DNA of 64,000 nt from Ruegeria sp. A3M17 (GCF_003318255.1 NZ_QOCF01000028.1:248001-312000); one strand, 5' to 3'. Positions 31,639 through 42,565 are shown, counted from the stretch's first letter. Program-made: numbers and translations. Notes: a model not told the origin generated them from the letters alone.

Positions 31639-32634
31639 GTGACAGATGTACTTCGCTCACGTCGTCTGACGGGGTTATCCTTTCAATTGCGCCCCGTTTC
31701 TGAAGACGATGCAGAGTACATCGTCAACTTGCGCAGCGCCGACAGCCAAAAACAAAAGTATCTCAACCCGATTTCTCCCGACGTAGAAGCGCAGCGCGCT
31801 TGGTTGCAGAAGCAGGCCCAGGCCGATCAGGACTATTACTTTCTGGTCCTGGATCGTTTCACCCAACAGAAGGTTGGTCTGATCGGGCTTTACGATATCA
31901 ATGATGGCCAGGCCGAATGGGGCCGATGGATTATCGAAGATGGCAGTCTTGCCGCTATCGAGAGCGTCAACCTTCTGATGTCGTTCGGCTTTCATGATTT
32001 GGGTTTGGCTGAAATCTATTGCCGGACCGTTTCCGAAAATACCAGTGTCGTGAAGTTCCATGATGGCTATGCACAGCGTCGCGCTGCGGCCGCGCCCAAT
32101 ACCGTGGAATTGCGTGGTGAAACGTTCGAACTGGTCGAACATGGTCTAACCAAAGAAGAATATGTTGAAACGACGGCTTCGAAATGGGGAAGTTTTTGTC
32201 AGAACATCTTTAACCGTCGCCTGCAGGCAGAGTTAGGTGTCTTTGAATTCCATCATATCGGAATTGCTGCAAAATCAATTGAATCCGCAGCCGCTGGATA
32301 TCGCCTCGTCGGCTACACGGATGAGGCTCGATTCACGGACCCCGGTCAAGGCGTACACGGTCTGTTTATGACCGCAAAATCCCAACCCCGCATTGAGCTC
32401 CTCGAGAACATGGAAGGCTCGAAGACGCTGGACAGCTGGCTTTCGCATAGTGTGGCGCCCTATCACTTCGCGTACTATGTAAAAGACATTGAGACGGCCA
32501 TAAGCACCATGGGACGCCTGGGTATTCGCCCAATAACTCCGGTGAAGAAATCCGTTTATTTTCAGACGCCAATTGTCTTCATGGTAATGCCCAACCGATT
32601 TATTGTCGAACTTATCGAGATTTCCGAAAAATGA
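31639..32634 (+). CDS. GNAT acyltransferase fused to a VOC (glyoxalase-like) domain
   Basis: The GTG start is preceded by GGGAGCGGG. Residues about 15-150 form a GNAT-type N-acyltransferase of the ribosomal-protein/PseH kind (FQLRPVSEDDAEYIVNLR; SFGFHDLGLAEIYCRTVSENTSVVKFHD region). Residues about 195-328 form a VOC domain starting FEFHHIGIAAKSIESA with likely metal ligands H in FHHIG, E in IELLE, H in YHFAYYV and E in FIVELIE, as in methylmalonyl-CoA epimerases. I infer that the first domain acylates an amino sugar using the neighbouring carrier and the second may adjust the acyl group. It overlaps the next gene by 4 nt. Confidence 0.82.
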   Translation: MTDVLRSRRLTGLSFQLRPVSEDDAEYIVNLRSADSQKQKYLNPISPDVEAQRAWLQKQAQADQDYYFLVLDRFTQQKVGLIGLYDINDGQAEWGRWIIEDGSLAAIESVNLLMSFGFHDLGLAEIYCRTVSENTSVVKFHDGYAQRRAAAAPNTVELRGETFELVEHGLTKEEYVETTASKWGSFCQNIFNRRLQAELGVFEFHHIGIAAKSIESAAAGYRLVGYTDEARFTDPGQGVHGLFMTAKSQPRIELLENMEGSKTLDSWLSHSVAPYHFAYYVKDIETAISTMGRLGIRPITPVKKSVYFQTPIVFMVMPNRFIVELIEISEK

Positions 32635-35207
32635 ATTTGCCAATTGTATTCTACTTCCCGTGGCGCGAGGCATCCGGCGGCCCGGTATACCTGACGTCTA
32701 TTGCACGGCGATTGGCTGAGGTTTATTCTGGCAAGGTTTACTACACAGATTTCAAAGACGGAATTACGGACCCAATGCTCGAGGGATCCAATGTGGAGAA
32801 ACTCGAGCTGGAAGACGGGAACTTCGGCGTTGCATTGCAAGAGCCCGTTATGCTCGTCATCCCAATTTATTGGGCTCATTGGCTGCCCGAGCTTCACCCC
32901 GACAGCAAGATCATATTTGTGAATTGGCACAATCTGTGTGTTCCAGTTCTCAAAGATACATGGAACATAGACTCGGGCCGTCTTCTCGAGTTTCTTCAAA
33001 CGGTTAGTGACAATCATGCCGTTTTCTTTTGCGATGCAGCGCATCGGCAAGCGCAGACAGACTATGGGATCCCTTTCGACGAGAACTATGTTCCGATTGG
33101 CATCGAACCCAGCTCTACGCGGAAGACAAATTATGTGGCCCCTCAAGGAGAGTTAAAAATTGCAATCCTCGGTCGCCTGTCAATTGACAAAGTCTTTGCG
33201 GTAACAAATCTGGCTCGTCATTTTGATGCCTATACGTATGAAGGCAAGAAAACCCTGTACGTCATCGGAAATGGTCCGGAAGAAAACAGAATAGTTCCAG
33301 AGGACTACCCGTCTGTGAACATTGTGTTCACTGGACCCATGTTTGACGAAAAGCTTGATGCATTCCTGATAGGAAATGTCGATGTCATGTTTGCTATGGG
33401 CACGTCTGCCTTGGCATCGGGCCGGCTGGCTATCCCCACAGTCGTAGTTTGCAATGAAATACATGACTATGATGACGACATTTTCGTATACCTTCAGGAA
33501 GCCAAAGGGTTCTGCCTGGGCTGGCAAGTTGAACAGGCACCGTCCTTTGACATTCCGATCCGTACATGTGCGAAAGTCTTGGGCGACATACTGGATGCAG
33601 AAAAACAAAAGCAACTTGGCGAAGACGTCCATCAGTACGTGTCTAAATTTCACAATGCCAAATTTGCAGCAGATGAGTTCCTGAAAGCGGCCTCGAAATC
33701 AACACTCACGTACCGGGACGCGAAAGAGGCTTTCCTTGGGTGGAAAATCGAGAAGAAAGCTTACCGACTTGGTTTTAAAGGGAAGCTGCGGGCCGTGCGT
33801 TATACCAACGGCATGCTGGAGTTGCGGTACAAGGACAAGCTAATTCGGCGCATGAAGTTTAAGAGCCTGGAGTACAAGTTGTGGCTCTTGCTGATTGGCT
33901 TGATCGCAATTGCTGCTCTTCCGCTTACATTGCTGCTGATCGGGGCGAACATGTTCCGGAAAGCCAAGAGGAACAGTCGGGCCACGAGGGCACTTAACAC
34001 CCAACTTTTTGATCTCGTGACAAATCGTGTCCCGTCGCTCACCGCCAAGATGGACCAGCAACATAGTGAGCTTGCAAGCCAAGGCGGACAATTGAGCGCT
34101 CAGGCTGAGCGGTTGGACAATCAAATCGCTCAGCTCGAGAAACAAGCGTCACAAATCGCAACTCAATCCATACGGATGGAGGCGCTGAAAGCTGAGATTG
34201 TTCAGGAAGTCTACCAAAACACCTCTTCGACGGTTTTGGGCCCACCAACAAGTTATGTAAGCAATGGCGCGCGCATCGCACATATGGACACGTGTGATTC
34301 AATAATTGATCAGGTGTCTTACGAAAAGTTCAGCGGCGATGTAGAGCAGCTGTATTTGGACTTGATTACCGGTCTGGATGAGGAAAGCCGCCACATCATA
34401 ACTCGGGCTCTAAAACGAATCCGCGATTATTCAATTTACAATGCCGGAGCCTTCCAGCTTACACGCGAAGAGGAAGATAGATTCCGCGAGTTGATGGATT
34501 TCCACTACAATCGCATCCTGAGGCTATCGGACAAGTGGTATCTATATGACGGAAAATATCGTTTGCCGTCCGCAGATATCTCTTCAACGGTGTTCTACTA
34601 CAAACACTTCATCACAGAACTTGAACGTCCTGAAATCTTGAAAGACAGGGCAATGATCGATGTAGGTGCATATTTCGGCGATTCCGTCCTGATAATGCGC
34701 GAGTTTAGCGACGGTGACATTTGGGCTATCGAACCAAGCCGCGAGAGTTTTGATCTCCTGAATGAGACGATCAAACAGAATAACATACAAGCTGTTCGAT
34801 CATTGAATATCGGGCTTGGCAGTGAGCCGTCTGAAATGGTGGTACTGGATCGTGGAGATCAGTCTTGTTTGATAACAGAGACGGACGGGCAGCCCGTCGA
34901 GCATGACAGAATTGCCGTCCGGACTCTGGACTCTCTGGTGGAAGAACATGGGATCAAAGTCGGCTTGATCAAGATTGACGTTGAAGGCATGGAATTCGAT
35001 GTTCTAGAAGGTGCTCGAAAGACAATAATCGAGCAAAAGCCAGTTCTCCTCATCAGTATTTATCACAATTTTGATCAGTTCTTTAAGGCCCGGAAGTGGG
35101 TGGAAGAATTGGGTGTTGAATACGAATTCAAGGTTCGAAAACCATTGGACATGTCAATCGCAGTAGATACCAACCTGATCTGCGAACCGCGCGCCGTAGA
35201 CAGCTGA
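32631..35207 (+). CDS. Glycosyltransferase fused to an FkbM-type methyltransferase
   Basis: The 858-residue protein has three parts. Residues about 1-360 look like a GT-B glycosyltransferase ([22 protein letters not shown] start, then [15 protein letters not shown] linker and GNGPEENRI). Residues about 416-441 are strongly hydrophobic and are followed by a coiled coil (about 463-530) rich in Gln, Ala and Leu. Residues about 670-845 form an FkbM SAM-dependent methyltransferase ([14 protein letters not shown] motif [18 protein letters not shown]). It probably adds and then O-methylates a sugar at the membrane. The fusion is unusual. Confidence 0.8.
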   Translation: MNLPIVFYFPWREASGGPVYLTSIARRLAEVYSGKVYYTDFKDGITDPMLEGSNVEKLELEDGNFGVALQEPVMLVIPIYWAHWLPELHPDSKIIFVNWHNLCVPVLKDTWNIDSGRLLEFLQTVSDNHAVFFCDAAHRQAQTDYGIPFDENYVPIGIEPSSTRKTNYVAPQGELKIAILGRLSIDKVFAVTNLARHFDAYTYEGKKTLYVIGNGPEENRIVPEDYPSVNIVFTGPMFDEKLDAFLIGNVDVMFAMGTSALASGRLAIPTVVVCNEIHDYDDDIFVYLQEAKGFCLGWQVEQAPSFDIPIRTCAKVLGDILDAEKQKQLGEDVHQYVSKFHNAKFAADEFLKAASKSTLTYRDAKEAFLGWKIEKKAYRLGFKGKLRAVRYTNGMLELRYKDKLIRRMKFKSLEYKLWLLLIGLIAIAALPLTLLLIGANMFRKAKRNSRATRALNTQLFDLVTNRVPSLTAKMDQQHSELASQGGQLSAQAERLDNQIAQLEKQASQIATQSIRMEALKAEIVQEVYQNTSSTVLGPPTSYVSNGARIAHMDTCDSIIDQVSYEKFSGDVEQLYLDLITGLDEESRHIITRALKRIRDYSIYNAGAFQLTREEEDRFRELMDFHYNRILRLSDKWYLYDGKYRLPSADISSTVFYYKHFITELERPEILKDRAMIDVGAYFGDSVLIMREFSDGDIWAIEPSRESFDLLNETIKQNNIQAVRSLNIGLGSEPSEMVVLDRGDQSCLITETDGQPVEHDRIAVRTLDSLVEEHGIKVGLIKIDVEGMEFDVLEGARKTIIEQKPVLLISIYHNFDQFFKARKWVEELGVEYEFKVRKPLDMSIAVDTNLICEPRAVDS

Positions 35208-35223
35208 AAGTAAGGAAGATGCT

Positions 35224-36318
35224 ATGATCAGCTTTTTGAATTTGAAAGAGATTAACGCACGCCACAGCGAAGAAATTGCTCAGGCTATGCAAGACGTTCT
35301 CGACAGCGGATGGTACGTTCGTGGTACACAATATCAGGATTTTTGTCGAGAATTCGCCGAGTACTGCGGCACTCAGCATGCAATCGGAGTAGGCAACGGT
35401 CTGGATGCACTTGAGCTTTGTCTGGATGCATTGGATTTGGACGCTGGGGCCGAGGTCATAGTTCCGGCAAACACTTACATTGCGACCGTCCTCGCTGTAT
35501 CCAGAGTTGGATTGACGCCTGTTCTGGTCGAACCGGATCCCAATACCTTTAATCTGTCTAAGAACGGACTTGCCGAGGCATTGACGTCCAAAACACGGGC
35601 AATTTTGGCAGTGCATCTATATGGGCGACTGGCGGACATGCCAGCCATCTGCGAATTTGCCAAGGAGCGCGGATTGTTCGTCATCGAAGATTGCGCGCAA
35701 TCCCATGGCGCAACTTTGAATGGAACGCGGGCTGGAAACTTTGGCGATATCTCGGCGTTTTCATTTTATCCGGGTAAAAACCTCGGTGCCTTAGGAGATG
35801 GCGGTGCCGTCGTGACAAATGACGATGCCCTGGCGGCCAAGGTGGACATGTTGTCGAACTATGGGTCACAGAAAAAATATGTCAACGAAGCCAAAGGCCG
35901 AAATTCCAGATTGGATGAGCTTCAGGCCGCCATTCTACGGGTCAAGCTGAGATATCTTGATGATGAAAACTCGCGACGCCGCGAAATAGCGCGCGCTTAT
36001 TGTGATGGCATCAAAAGCAATCACGTAACGTTGCCGGAATTCCCAAGCGACGCGCTGACCAGCGTCTGGCATTTGTTTGTCATTCGCACGAAACATCGCG
36101 CCCTGCTTGAGAAACACCTGAAAGAACGGGGTGTCCAAACCCTGGTTCACTACCCCATACCGCCCCATCAGCAGGCTGCGTATGCCGAACTGGCCGATCT
36201 TTCCTTTCCCCTAACGGAAGCCATTCATGAAGAAGTGCTTTCGTTGCCAATTGATCCGACAATGTCGAATGACGACGTGCGTGATGTTTGCGAGGCGTTG
36301 AATGCATTCACGGCGTGA
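35224..36318 (+). CDS. DegT/DnrJ/EryC1/StrS sugar aminotransferase, FdtB-like
   Basis: This PLP enzyme converts nucleotide keto sugars into amino sugars. The 364 residues have the PLP Lys K185 in [16 protein letters not shown], the ECAQSHG-like segment [10 protein letters not shown] and the [14 protein letters not shown] phosphate-binding region. Among known relatives it most resembles the FdtB/QdtB group that makes dTDP-3-amino-3,6-dideoxyhexoses, which matches the upstream ketoisomerase. It overlaps the next gene by 17 nt. Confidence 0.92.
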   Translation: MISFLNLKEINARHSEEIAQAMQDVLDSGWYVRGTQYQDFCREFAEYCGTQHAIGVGNGLDALELCLDALDLDAGAEVIVPANTYIATVLAVSRVGLTPVLVEPDPNTFNLSKNGLAEALTSKTRAILAVHLYGRLADMPAICEFAKERGLFVIEDCAQSHGATLNGTRAGNFGDISAFSFYPGKNLGALGDGGAVVTNDDALAAKVDMLSNYGSQKKYVNEAKGRNSRLDELQAAILRVKLRYLDDENSRRREIARAYCDGIKSNHVTLPEFPSDALTSVWHLFVIRTKHRALLEKHLKERGVQTLVHYPIPPHQQAAYAELADLSFPLTEAIHEEVLSLPIDPTMSNDDVRDVCEALNAFTA

Positions 36319-37711
36319 ATTGCTATCTAGGACGATTGCGAACGCCCAAAGGTTTGAACGTATTTGTTTTGAACTTGCCGCCATCAAAGCGCCTTCTAAG
36401 AAAATGAAGGCCATAGAGGTGGCGGCACATTTTGCGAATGGCACCGGTGCCGGTGTCTATCGGTCACGCGAACTGGAGGCCGCCCTCTCCGAACTGGCCA
36501 AGATGATAGCGTCGCCCATCGATCCGGGGAAAACCGACCGTTCTGGTGTTTTGCACGTTATGAGCACAGCCTTTCCATGGGGAGGGCACACACGCGTCGT
36601 CGAACGCTGGATAGACCTAGATGGTGAAAAGCGTTCGCAATCTGTGGTTCTGACGGAACAGGGTACCCAGCCGGTTCCAAAACTATTGAACGACGTCGTG
36701 ACCAATGCAGGCGGAGCAATCCACAGGTTACGCGACAAGAAATCGATTGAAACACGCGCCGAGGAGCTCAAGTCGATTGCTCTTGGGTACGCCTTTATTG
36801 TCCTGCACATTCATATGCACGATATTGTGCCGTCCCTCGCATTCGGGCTGCCCTCTTTTCCTGTGCCCGTGATTTTCTACAATCATGCCGACCACCGTTT
36901 CTCGGTTGGAATGGAGGTGGCGCATGCGGTTGCGGAAACCCGTAGCTGGGGAAGAGCGTTGACAGGGGCAAGACGCGGAATTCCAAACAGCAAGCGACTG
37001 GGGATCCCTCTGTCCATCAAAGAAACAGGCTCCAGCACTGATCAAGGTTTCAGCCGCGACCAACTTTCGATTCCAAAAGAAGCCAAAATCGCGATTGCTT
37101 CAGCATCGCAATACAAATTCCAGCCGTTTCTGGATCTGAACTTCTTCGAAACGGTCAAGAAATTACTTCGGCGAAACAACCGGATTTGGGTACTTCTTGT
37201 TGGCGTGTCAGAAACCTTCTGTCGACAACAATTAATCGCCGCCGGATGCGACGCTTACGACCTCCAGCGGGTGATACCAATTCGTGCTTGCGACGAAGCC
37301 CAGTTCAAGAGCTATCTTAAAGCAGCTGATGTTGCGCTGGACACCCTGCCCGAAAACGGCTGCACCGCTGCTATGGACTATATCAGCAATGGTCTTCCGG
37401 TAGTTTCCAGAAAGACATTTATCGGGCAAATGGACTATCTGATCGATCAACCCGAATATGTCCGGACCGACGACGAATTCATTGACCAGGTTTTGGGATT
37501 GATGGACGCAAATAATGACCACAAAATCACCGCAGCACGGCAATTTGAAAACCTGAATAATGACTGCCGTAGCGAAGTCTTTTTAGGCAGGCTGGATGAC
37601 CTGTACACGTCGGCAACCGTTAAAAACCCTGTTGGCTTGGCTGATGGAAATCTCTTCCACGGTTTTTCGGATTTGGATTTGTTTCACACTCATAGAACGA
37701 CTTTAATTTAA
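36302..37711 (+). CDS. Putative glycosyltransferase
   Basis: The 469-residue protein begins inside the aminotransferase gene. It has no clear signal peptide. The segments [21 protein letters not shown] (about 83-103), [12 protein letters not shown] and, in the C-terminal half, [46 protein letters not shown] resemble GT-B enzymes, where the last part binds the nucleotide sugar. The N-terminal 60 residues have no assignment. It may be more distant from family GT4 than usual. It ends the operon. Confidence 0.7.
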   Translation: MHSRRELLSRTIANAQRFERICFELAAIKAPSKKMKAIEVAAHFANGTGAGVYRSRELEAALSELAKMIASPIDPGKTDRSGVLHVMSTAFPWGGHTRVVERWIDLDGEKRSQSVVLTEQGTQPVPKLLNDVVTNAGGAIHRLRDKKSIETRAEELKSIALGYAFIVLHIHMHDIVPSLAFGLPSFPVPVIFYNHADHRFSVGMEVAHAVAETRSWGRALTGARRGIPNSKRLGIPLSIKETGSSTDQGFSRDQLSIPKEAKIAIASASQYKFQPFLDLNFFETVKKLLRRNNRIWVLLVGVSETFCRQQLIAAGCDAYDLQRVIPIRACDEAQFKSYLKAADVALDTLPENGCTAAMDYISNGLPVVSRKTFIGQMDYLIDQPEYVRTDDEFIDQVLGLMDANNDHKITAARQFENLNNDCRSEVFLGRLDDLYTSATVKNPVGLADGNLFHGFSDLDLFHTHRTTLI

Positions 37712-38106
37712 ATTATCGGCGGTAATCCGCACCAGCAAAAAATGCCGCATATTGTCCACATCCGATTGCGATCCGCCCTCAAATCGTCAGGTTTTTCTGT
37801 TCAAGTAATTGACGCTTTTATGTAATAGGCACCATGTTAAATTACAGCGGTTCGCTGTTTCGAAGCCGTCGCCTCAGGACGTATTCCCAATCGCCATTGT
37901 CAACCTTGTTGAAGGAACGTAGAGATCAGAAAGCTATTTGAAACAGTAGCAGTTGACAGCGTTTTGTGAGAAAACTCACATGAATAGTCCGGCAGGGGAA
38001 CGATTGCGGCATCCAGATTTCCTGCCAGATTCAGCAATGTATCAAATTTCTTTTGCTCGGAAGCAATCGTGCCATCATACAGCCCACACATGAACGAGGT
38101 AGAGAC
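37712..38106. other. Intergenic region before rmlB
   Basis: About 395 bp, A/T-rich, without a credible gene. A hairpin (CAGCGGTTCGCTG, 37846-37858) lies in the middle. It should hold the rmlBA promoter. Confidence 0.4.
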
Positions 38107-39147
38107 GTGAAAATACTGGTAACAGGCGGAATGGGGTTTATCGGTTCGGCAGTGGTGCGCCTGGCAATCCGTAGCGGTCATTCTGTGGTCAACGTTGATT
38201 CACTCACGTATGCGGCATGCATCGAAAATGTGGCCAGCGTCGCCGAAAGCCCAAACCACATTTTTGAAAAAGCCGACATTTGCGACGGTGTTCAAATGCT
38301 GGAACTACTTAAACAGCATAAACCTGACGCGATCATGCATCTTGCCGCTGAAAGCCACGTTGACCGATCAATTGACGGTCCGGGCGCATTTGTCGAAACC
38401 AATATTGTCGGAACATATCGCCTGCTTGAAGCAGCCCGCCACTGGTGGGTATCGCAGGGCCGGCCAGAAGGATTTCGTTTTCATCATATCTCAACCGACG
38501 AGGTATTTGGTTCACTTGGGACAACCGGGTTCTTTGTCGAAGACAGTCCCTACCAGCCGAACTCTCCATATTCGGCTTCCAAAGCCGGGTCAGACCACCT
38601 GGTACGTGCATGGCACGAGACCTACGGGCTGCCGATTGTGATGACCAACTGTTCTAACAATTACGGGCCATTTCAGTTTCCCGAAAAACTGATCCCGGTG
38701 GTGATCCTCAAGGCTTTGGCCGGCGAGGCCATTCCGATCTATGGAAAAGGCGATAATATTCGGGACTGGCTACATGTCGAAGACCATGCCGAAGCCCTTC
38801 TTTTGGTCTTGGAAAAAGGCGAACTTGGCCGCAGCTACAATATCGGCGGCGAAAACGAGATGACCAATCTGGAGCTGGTTGAAAAGCTATGTGGGGTCCT
38901 GGATCGCTTGAGACCTGCAGCTGCTCCCTATTCCGAACTTATCACGTTTGTGAAAGATCGCCCAGGCCACGACAAGCGCTATGCAATTGATGCGACACGC
39001 ATTAGTGAAGAGTTGAGCTGGCGCCCATCTCACACGCCAGAGACAGGATTGGAACAGACTGTTCAATGGTACCTTGAAAATGCGGACTGGTTGGAAAGCC
39101 TCAAATCCCGTACGGGGGTGGGTCAGCGTTTGGGTTCTTCCGGCTAA
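38107..39147 (+). CDS. rmlB: dTDP-glucose 4,6-dehydratase
   Basis: The enzyme turns dTDP-glucose into dTDP-4-keto-6-deoxyglucose. I use the GTG start at 38107 (GAGGTAGAGAC upstream), giving 346 residues beginning at the Rossmann fold ([13 protein letters not shown]). The SDR catalytic residues lie in [12 protein letters not shown] and YSASKAG. Its product would feed the FdtA/FdtB-like pair upstream. The window has no rmlC or rmlD, so a rhamnose route is not evident here. Confidence 0.95.
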   Translation: MKILVTGGMGFIGSAVVRLAIRSGHSVVNVDSLTYAACIENVASVAESPNHIFEKADICDGVQMLELLKQHKPDAIMHLAAESHVDRSIDGPGAFVETNIVGTYRLLEAARHWWVSQGRPEGFRFHHISTDEVFGSLGTTGFFVEDSPYQPNSPYSASKAGSDHLVRAWHETYGLPIVMTNCSNNYGPFQFPEKLIPVVILKALAGEAIPIYGKGDNIRDWLHVEDHAEALLLVLEKGELGRSYNIGGENEMTNLELVEKLCGVLDRLRPAAAPYSELITFVKDRPGHDKRYAIDATRISEELSWRPSHTPETGLEQTVQWYLENADWLESLKSRTGVGQRLGSSG

Positions 39148-39221
39148 CATCATTTTTGCAGAATATGTGAAATTCGCCAAATTTCCGGCGGATCGATCAC
39201 AGCAATTACAAAGGAAAGAAA

Positions 39222-40115
39222 ATGAAACGTAAGGGCATTATTCTGGCTGGCGGCTCGGGTACGCGCTTGTACCCAATCACAATGGCTGTTTCGAAACAGC
39301 TATTGCCGATCTACGATAAACCGATGATCTATTACCCCCTTAGCGTTCTTATGCTGGCGGGTATTCGGGAAATCGCGATTATCACTACGCCGCAAGACCA
39401 AGCCCAGTTTCAAAGACTTTTGGGAGATGGAAGTCAATACGGGCTAGACTTGACCTGGATCGTTCAGGACTCGCCGGACGGGCTTGCCCAAGCTTATCTG
39501 CTTGCCGAAGATTTTCTGGACGGTGCGCCATCTGCAATGATCCTGGGCGACAACATTTTCTTTGGTCACGCATTGCCCGAGCTCTTGGACGCCGCGAACA
39601 GTCATACAGAAGGTGGAACTGTGTTCGCCTATCGGGTTGCTGACCCCGAACGTTATGGCGTCGTGGATTTTGATGGCGACAAAGTACGTCACATAGTTGA
39701 GAAACCCAAAAACCCTCCATCAAGATACGCCGTAACAGGTCTGTATTTCCTGGATGGAGACGCTCCCAAACGGGCCCGTGGTATCCAGCCGTCTGAGCGC
39801 GGGGAACTGGAAATTACTACGCTTCTGGAAACATACTTGGCGGACGACTTATTGAATGTTCAATCACTGGGGCGTGGTTTTGCTTGGTTTGACACCGGAA
39901 CGCACGCATCCCTTCTGGATGCTGGAAATTTTGTGCGTACACTCACCGAACGGCAAGGGATGCAGGCCGGAAGCCCCGACGAAATAGCTTGGGTGCAAGG
40001 TTGGATCGATAGTTCTGTTCTGGCTGAAAGAGCCGAAATCTTCAAGAAAACGCAGTACGCCGACTATCTGAGACTGCTGTTGGAGGACAAAATGATGCAG
40101 TCAAAAGGCGACTGA
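39222..40115 (+). CDS. rmlA: Glucose-1-phosphate thymidylyltransferase
   Basis: The enzyme makes dTDP-glucose from dTTP and glucose 1-phosphate. The 297 residues have the nucleotide-binding loop GGSGTRLYPIT (about 10-20), the catalytic-site segments YDKPMIYYPL, ILGDNIFFGH and the Asp in WFDTGTHASLL. It follows rmlB by 74 bp with GGAAAG as ribosome-binding site, so rmlB and rmlA probably form one unit. Confidence 0.96.
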   Translation: MKRKGIILAGGSGTRLYPITMAVSKQLLPIYDKPMIYYPLSVLMLAGIREIAIITTPQDQAQFQRLLGDGSQYGLDLTWIVQDSPDGLAQAYLLAEDFLDGAPSAMILGDNIFFGHALPELLDAANSHTEGGTVFAYRVADPERYGVVDFDGDKVRHIVEKPKNPPSRYAVTGLYFLDGDAPKRARGIQPSERGELEITTLLETYLADDLLNVQSLGRGFAWFDTGTHASLLDAGNFVRTLTERQGMQAGSPDEIAWVQGWIDSSVLAERAEIFKKTQYADYLRLLLEDKMMQSKGD

Positions 40116-40139
40116 ATCAGAGCGAGTTCCCAAAAACGC

Positions 40140-40160
40140 AGCGTGGTTGACAACCACGCT
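40140..40160. terminator. Hairpin between convergent rmlA and GT8 genes
   Basis: A perfect 9-bp stem (AGCGTGGTT with AACCACGCT) has a 3-nt loop and lies 24 bp after rmlA and 29 bp beyond the GT8 stop. It probably ends transcription from both directions. Confidence 0.65.
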
Positions 40161-40189
40161 GGCGGTTGCCGTTTCTATATCAGGCTCCA

Positions 40190-41176
40190 CTAGTTGTCTG
40201 CGCTGACCATCTTGCGTGACTTACTGAATCGGCTACGAGCGAATTCTATTATTTTTCGGCGCTGTCGCTCGCTGAATGTTTCCCGCCATGGCGTCTGGTT
40301 GCGAAGATCCCAATAGAGCTCTCGCAAGGGATGGTTGCAGTTTGAATTCCACGGTTTTCTGTTGTCGGTAAAGTGCAGGATGCCGGGCGAAATTCTGGCA
40401 ATTTCTGCTTCTTCCGGCGTATAGGCAGGCTCTAATTTGTTGAGGGTGTACAAGCGCGTATTCGCATTCCACCGCAGATCCAGTTTTGCCGCTTGTCCCT
40501 CGAACATCAGGTTCAGAATGTCCTGGTCCTGAAGTTCGATCACGACATCCGTACGCGAGACCGTCTCTGCAACCTTTGCGGCGAATTTCTTGGGATCGAT
40601 CGCATTCAGATCGAAAATCAGAACCCCTGCGTTGAAATAGAAAGCCGTTTTGGAGAATTTAAGGCGCTCGGCTTGTGTTACGCCGCCCTCATCCGGGGCT
40701 GCAGCAATCGGCGAAGTGCCAATATCGGTAGCCCATAATATACTCAATCGATCGGTTAAAATCGTATCACAATCCAGGTAGATTACCCGGTCGGCAACCT
40801 TGTGCAGGACTTCCGGGATGAACAAGCGAATGTAGGTTGCCCTTGATATATGCTCACGGTTGTCAGGAAGGCTGTCAATCCGATTACCGTCAACCCGGTG
40901 CCACAGGATGTTGGCGCGCTGCGACAACCCTTCGAGCGAACTCCGGGATCGATCATCTATATCATCGACGTGAAGAATATGCACATTCAGTTTGCACTCG
41001 TTCCCAACTGAACGGATAGCCGACAACAAAGTGACGGCAGCATGGGGAACGAATTTCCGGTCGAAGGTTAGACAGATATCAATTTCGGCTACTTCTTCGT
41101 TGTTTTCTATATTGGAAAGCTGCTGATTAATGTTCTCGATGATCGGGCTTTTTTTGTTTGATGATTGCTCAGTCAT
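40190..41176 (-). CDS. Glycosyltransferase family 8 protein
   Basis: The 328-residue protein has the GT8 pattern: IDICLTFDRKFVPHAAVTLLSAI near residue 32, the manganese-binding DxD motif in VIYLDCDTILTD, and ALHFTDNRKPW-type segment ILHFTDNRKPWNSNC towards the end. Such enzymes add galactose or glucose to lipopolysaccharide cores. It has a non-conserved N-terminal extension of about 30 residues rich in Asn and Ser. It closes the surface-glycan locus, right before the island boundary. Confidence 0.88.
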   Translation of the reverse strand: MTEQSSNKKSPIIENINQQLSNIENNEEVAEIDICLTFDRKFVPHAAVTLLSAIRSVGNECKLNVHILHVDDIDDRSRSSLEGLSQRANILWHRVDGNRIDSLPDNREHISRATYIRLFIPEVLHKVADRVIYLDCDTILTDRLSILWATDIGTSPIAAAPDEGGVTQAERLKFSKTAFYFNAGVLIFDLNAIDPKKFAAKVAETVSRTDVVIELQDQDILNLMFEGQAAKLDLRWNANTRLYTLNKLEPAYTPEEAEIARISPGILHFTDNRKPWNSNCNHPLRELYWDLRNQTPWRETFSERQRRKIIEFARSRFSKSRKMVSADN

Positions 41177-41409
41177 GCTCGCTTCTTCACTAATCTGGCT
41201 GTACCGACGTCTAATACACCGTTGATACGAAATTTCACCTAGTTTTAGTTACTGCACCCGTAAGCTTTCGAAGCCATGCGCCTAAGTTGGCTTAAAATCC
41301 AGCCACAGCATCACGCGAACGTCCAATAAAGCTGAGACAGGCACACAGTTAGATCGTACAGCCACGCGCGAATTCCCGGTATGACGTTGCAGTTTAACGA
41401 AGAATCAAA

Positions 41410-41456
41410 TGGCGACCCCGGCAGGATTCGAACCTGCAACCTGCCCCTTAGGAGGG
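41410..41456 (-). other. 3' half of tRNA-Arg(CCU): attachment-site remnant
   Basis: On the minus strand, the sequence from the anticodon loop (CTCCTAAG) through the T arm (CAGGTTCGAATCCTG) to the acceptor 3' side and CCA is present, but no tRNA 5' half precedes it. An integrase gene begins 14 bp away. This is what remains when an element integrates into the 3' end of a tRNA gene. The intact tRNA should lie at the far end of the element, towards higher coordinates. Confidence 0.85.
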
Positions 41457-41470
41457 AACCGTTCATAGCG

Positions 41471-42565
41471 TTATTCCTTCTTTGATTTCTTGCTCTTGGG
41501 TGTTTGTACAGGGTCTTCCTGTACATGGTTTGTACGAAAACGGGCCCTGATGTCGGCCTCATCGGTCTCTGCATGGGCATAGATCCGCATGGGCAGATTC
41601 GGGTCTGACCAGCGGCCAGCCTTGGCTGCGGTGACCGGGTCTACACCTTGGCGCACGACTAGCTCAGTGAAGAACCCATGCCGACCGGCGGGATGCGCTG
41701 ACAGGTACGGAATGCCCGCGCGCTTGCAGATTGTCTTCCAGCGCGTGTTGTAGCCTGTCGAGCTGCCATAGCCGAAAACACGCGCCTTCATCAGTTTGCC
41801 AGTCTTGCGGTTCTTTGGGCGTTTTGGCGGCAACGCGAGCAGCTCGTCCATCATCTGAGGGGATACAGTGATCCAGCTTTCCGGATGCCCCTTCTGCGCT
41901 TTCACTCGGACTTTGTTTTCATGCGGTCGTAGGTCATCAGGCTCCAGTGATACCGCCTGATCAATCCGTGCCGCCGTTTCAAACATGAAACGGACCAGCG
42001 CGGCATTGTATGGATCAGCCGCACGGCAAAACGCCTCGATCCATTCCTTATCGGCAGGCGTGCGCTCTACACGACTAAGCTTCCCGCGCCGCTTGTCCTG
42101 AGCGATGCGCTCAAACTTGTCGTAGGGCTTCACACGAATTAGAGGCGTGCCCTCGAGCTCATGCGCGTTGTTGATCACTGCAGTCGCGGGCGTCACGATT
42201 TCACGCCACCAGGTATCGGTCGACGCTTTGGGTTTCAGCTTCGGCCCAAGGCTCTTCAATAGCGCAGCAGAAATCGTGCCTAGTGACAAGTCGCCGATTG
42301 CTTCGACGATCGGGATCAGCTGCTTCGCTGCTTTTGGGGACGCGTTGTAGAGCATAATTGCATCAGAGAACGTTTTGCTCGGTTCGTCGCCCACGACATA
42401 GCGACGGATCTGACGTTCAGTCTCATAATTTATCCAGTCCCGTGCGCCCTCTTCTGAAGATGCCTTAGTGCTTCTCCGGTATGGGCCGGCGATTGGCCTG
42501 CCGTTGTATTCGATCCACCCCTTGGCCCAGTAAACGTGGCCCCTCTTGTAAATTTGGAGCGGCAT
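41471..42565 (-). CDS. int: Tyrosine-type site-specific integrase
   Basis: The 364-residue recombinase has the tyrosine recombinase catalytic residues: the first Arg in FETAARIDQAVSL, HxxR in HPAGRHGFF, and the nucleophile Tyr in RIYAHAETDEAD. The N-terminal half resembles phage-type arm-binding domains (MPLQIYKRGHVYWAKGWI). It lies next to a tRNA-Arg remnant and overlaps the excisionase-like gene. It is the integration enzyme of the island. Confidence 0.93.
   Translation of the reverse strand: MPLQIYKRGHVYWAKGWIEYNGRPIAGPYRRSTKASSEEGARDWINYETERQIRRYVVGDEPSKTFSDAIMLYNASPKAAKQLIPIVEAIGDLSLGTISAALLKSLGPKLKPKASTDTWWREIVTPATAVINNAHELEGTPLIRVKPYDKFERIAQDKRRGKLSRVERTPADKEWIEAFCRAADPYNAALVRFMFETAARIDQAVSLEPDDLRPHENKVRVKAQKGHPESWITVSPQMMDELLALPPKRPKNRKTGKLMKARVFGYGSSTGYNTRWKTICKRAGIPYLSAHPAGRHGFFTELVVRQGVDPVTAAKAGRWSDPNLPMRIYAHAETDEADIRARFRTNHVQEDPVQTPKSKKSKKE

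Noticed and set aside
37900..38181. Minus-strand 93-codon frame overlapping rmlB start
   Set aside because: No coding character and overlaps the strong rmlB start; no ribosome-binding site.
38107..40115. Complete dTDP-rhamnose operon
   Set aside because: Only rmlB and rmlA are present; no rmlC or rmlD is found in the window.
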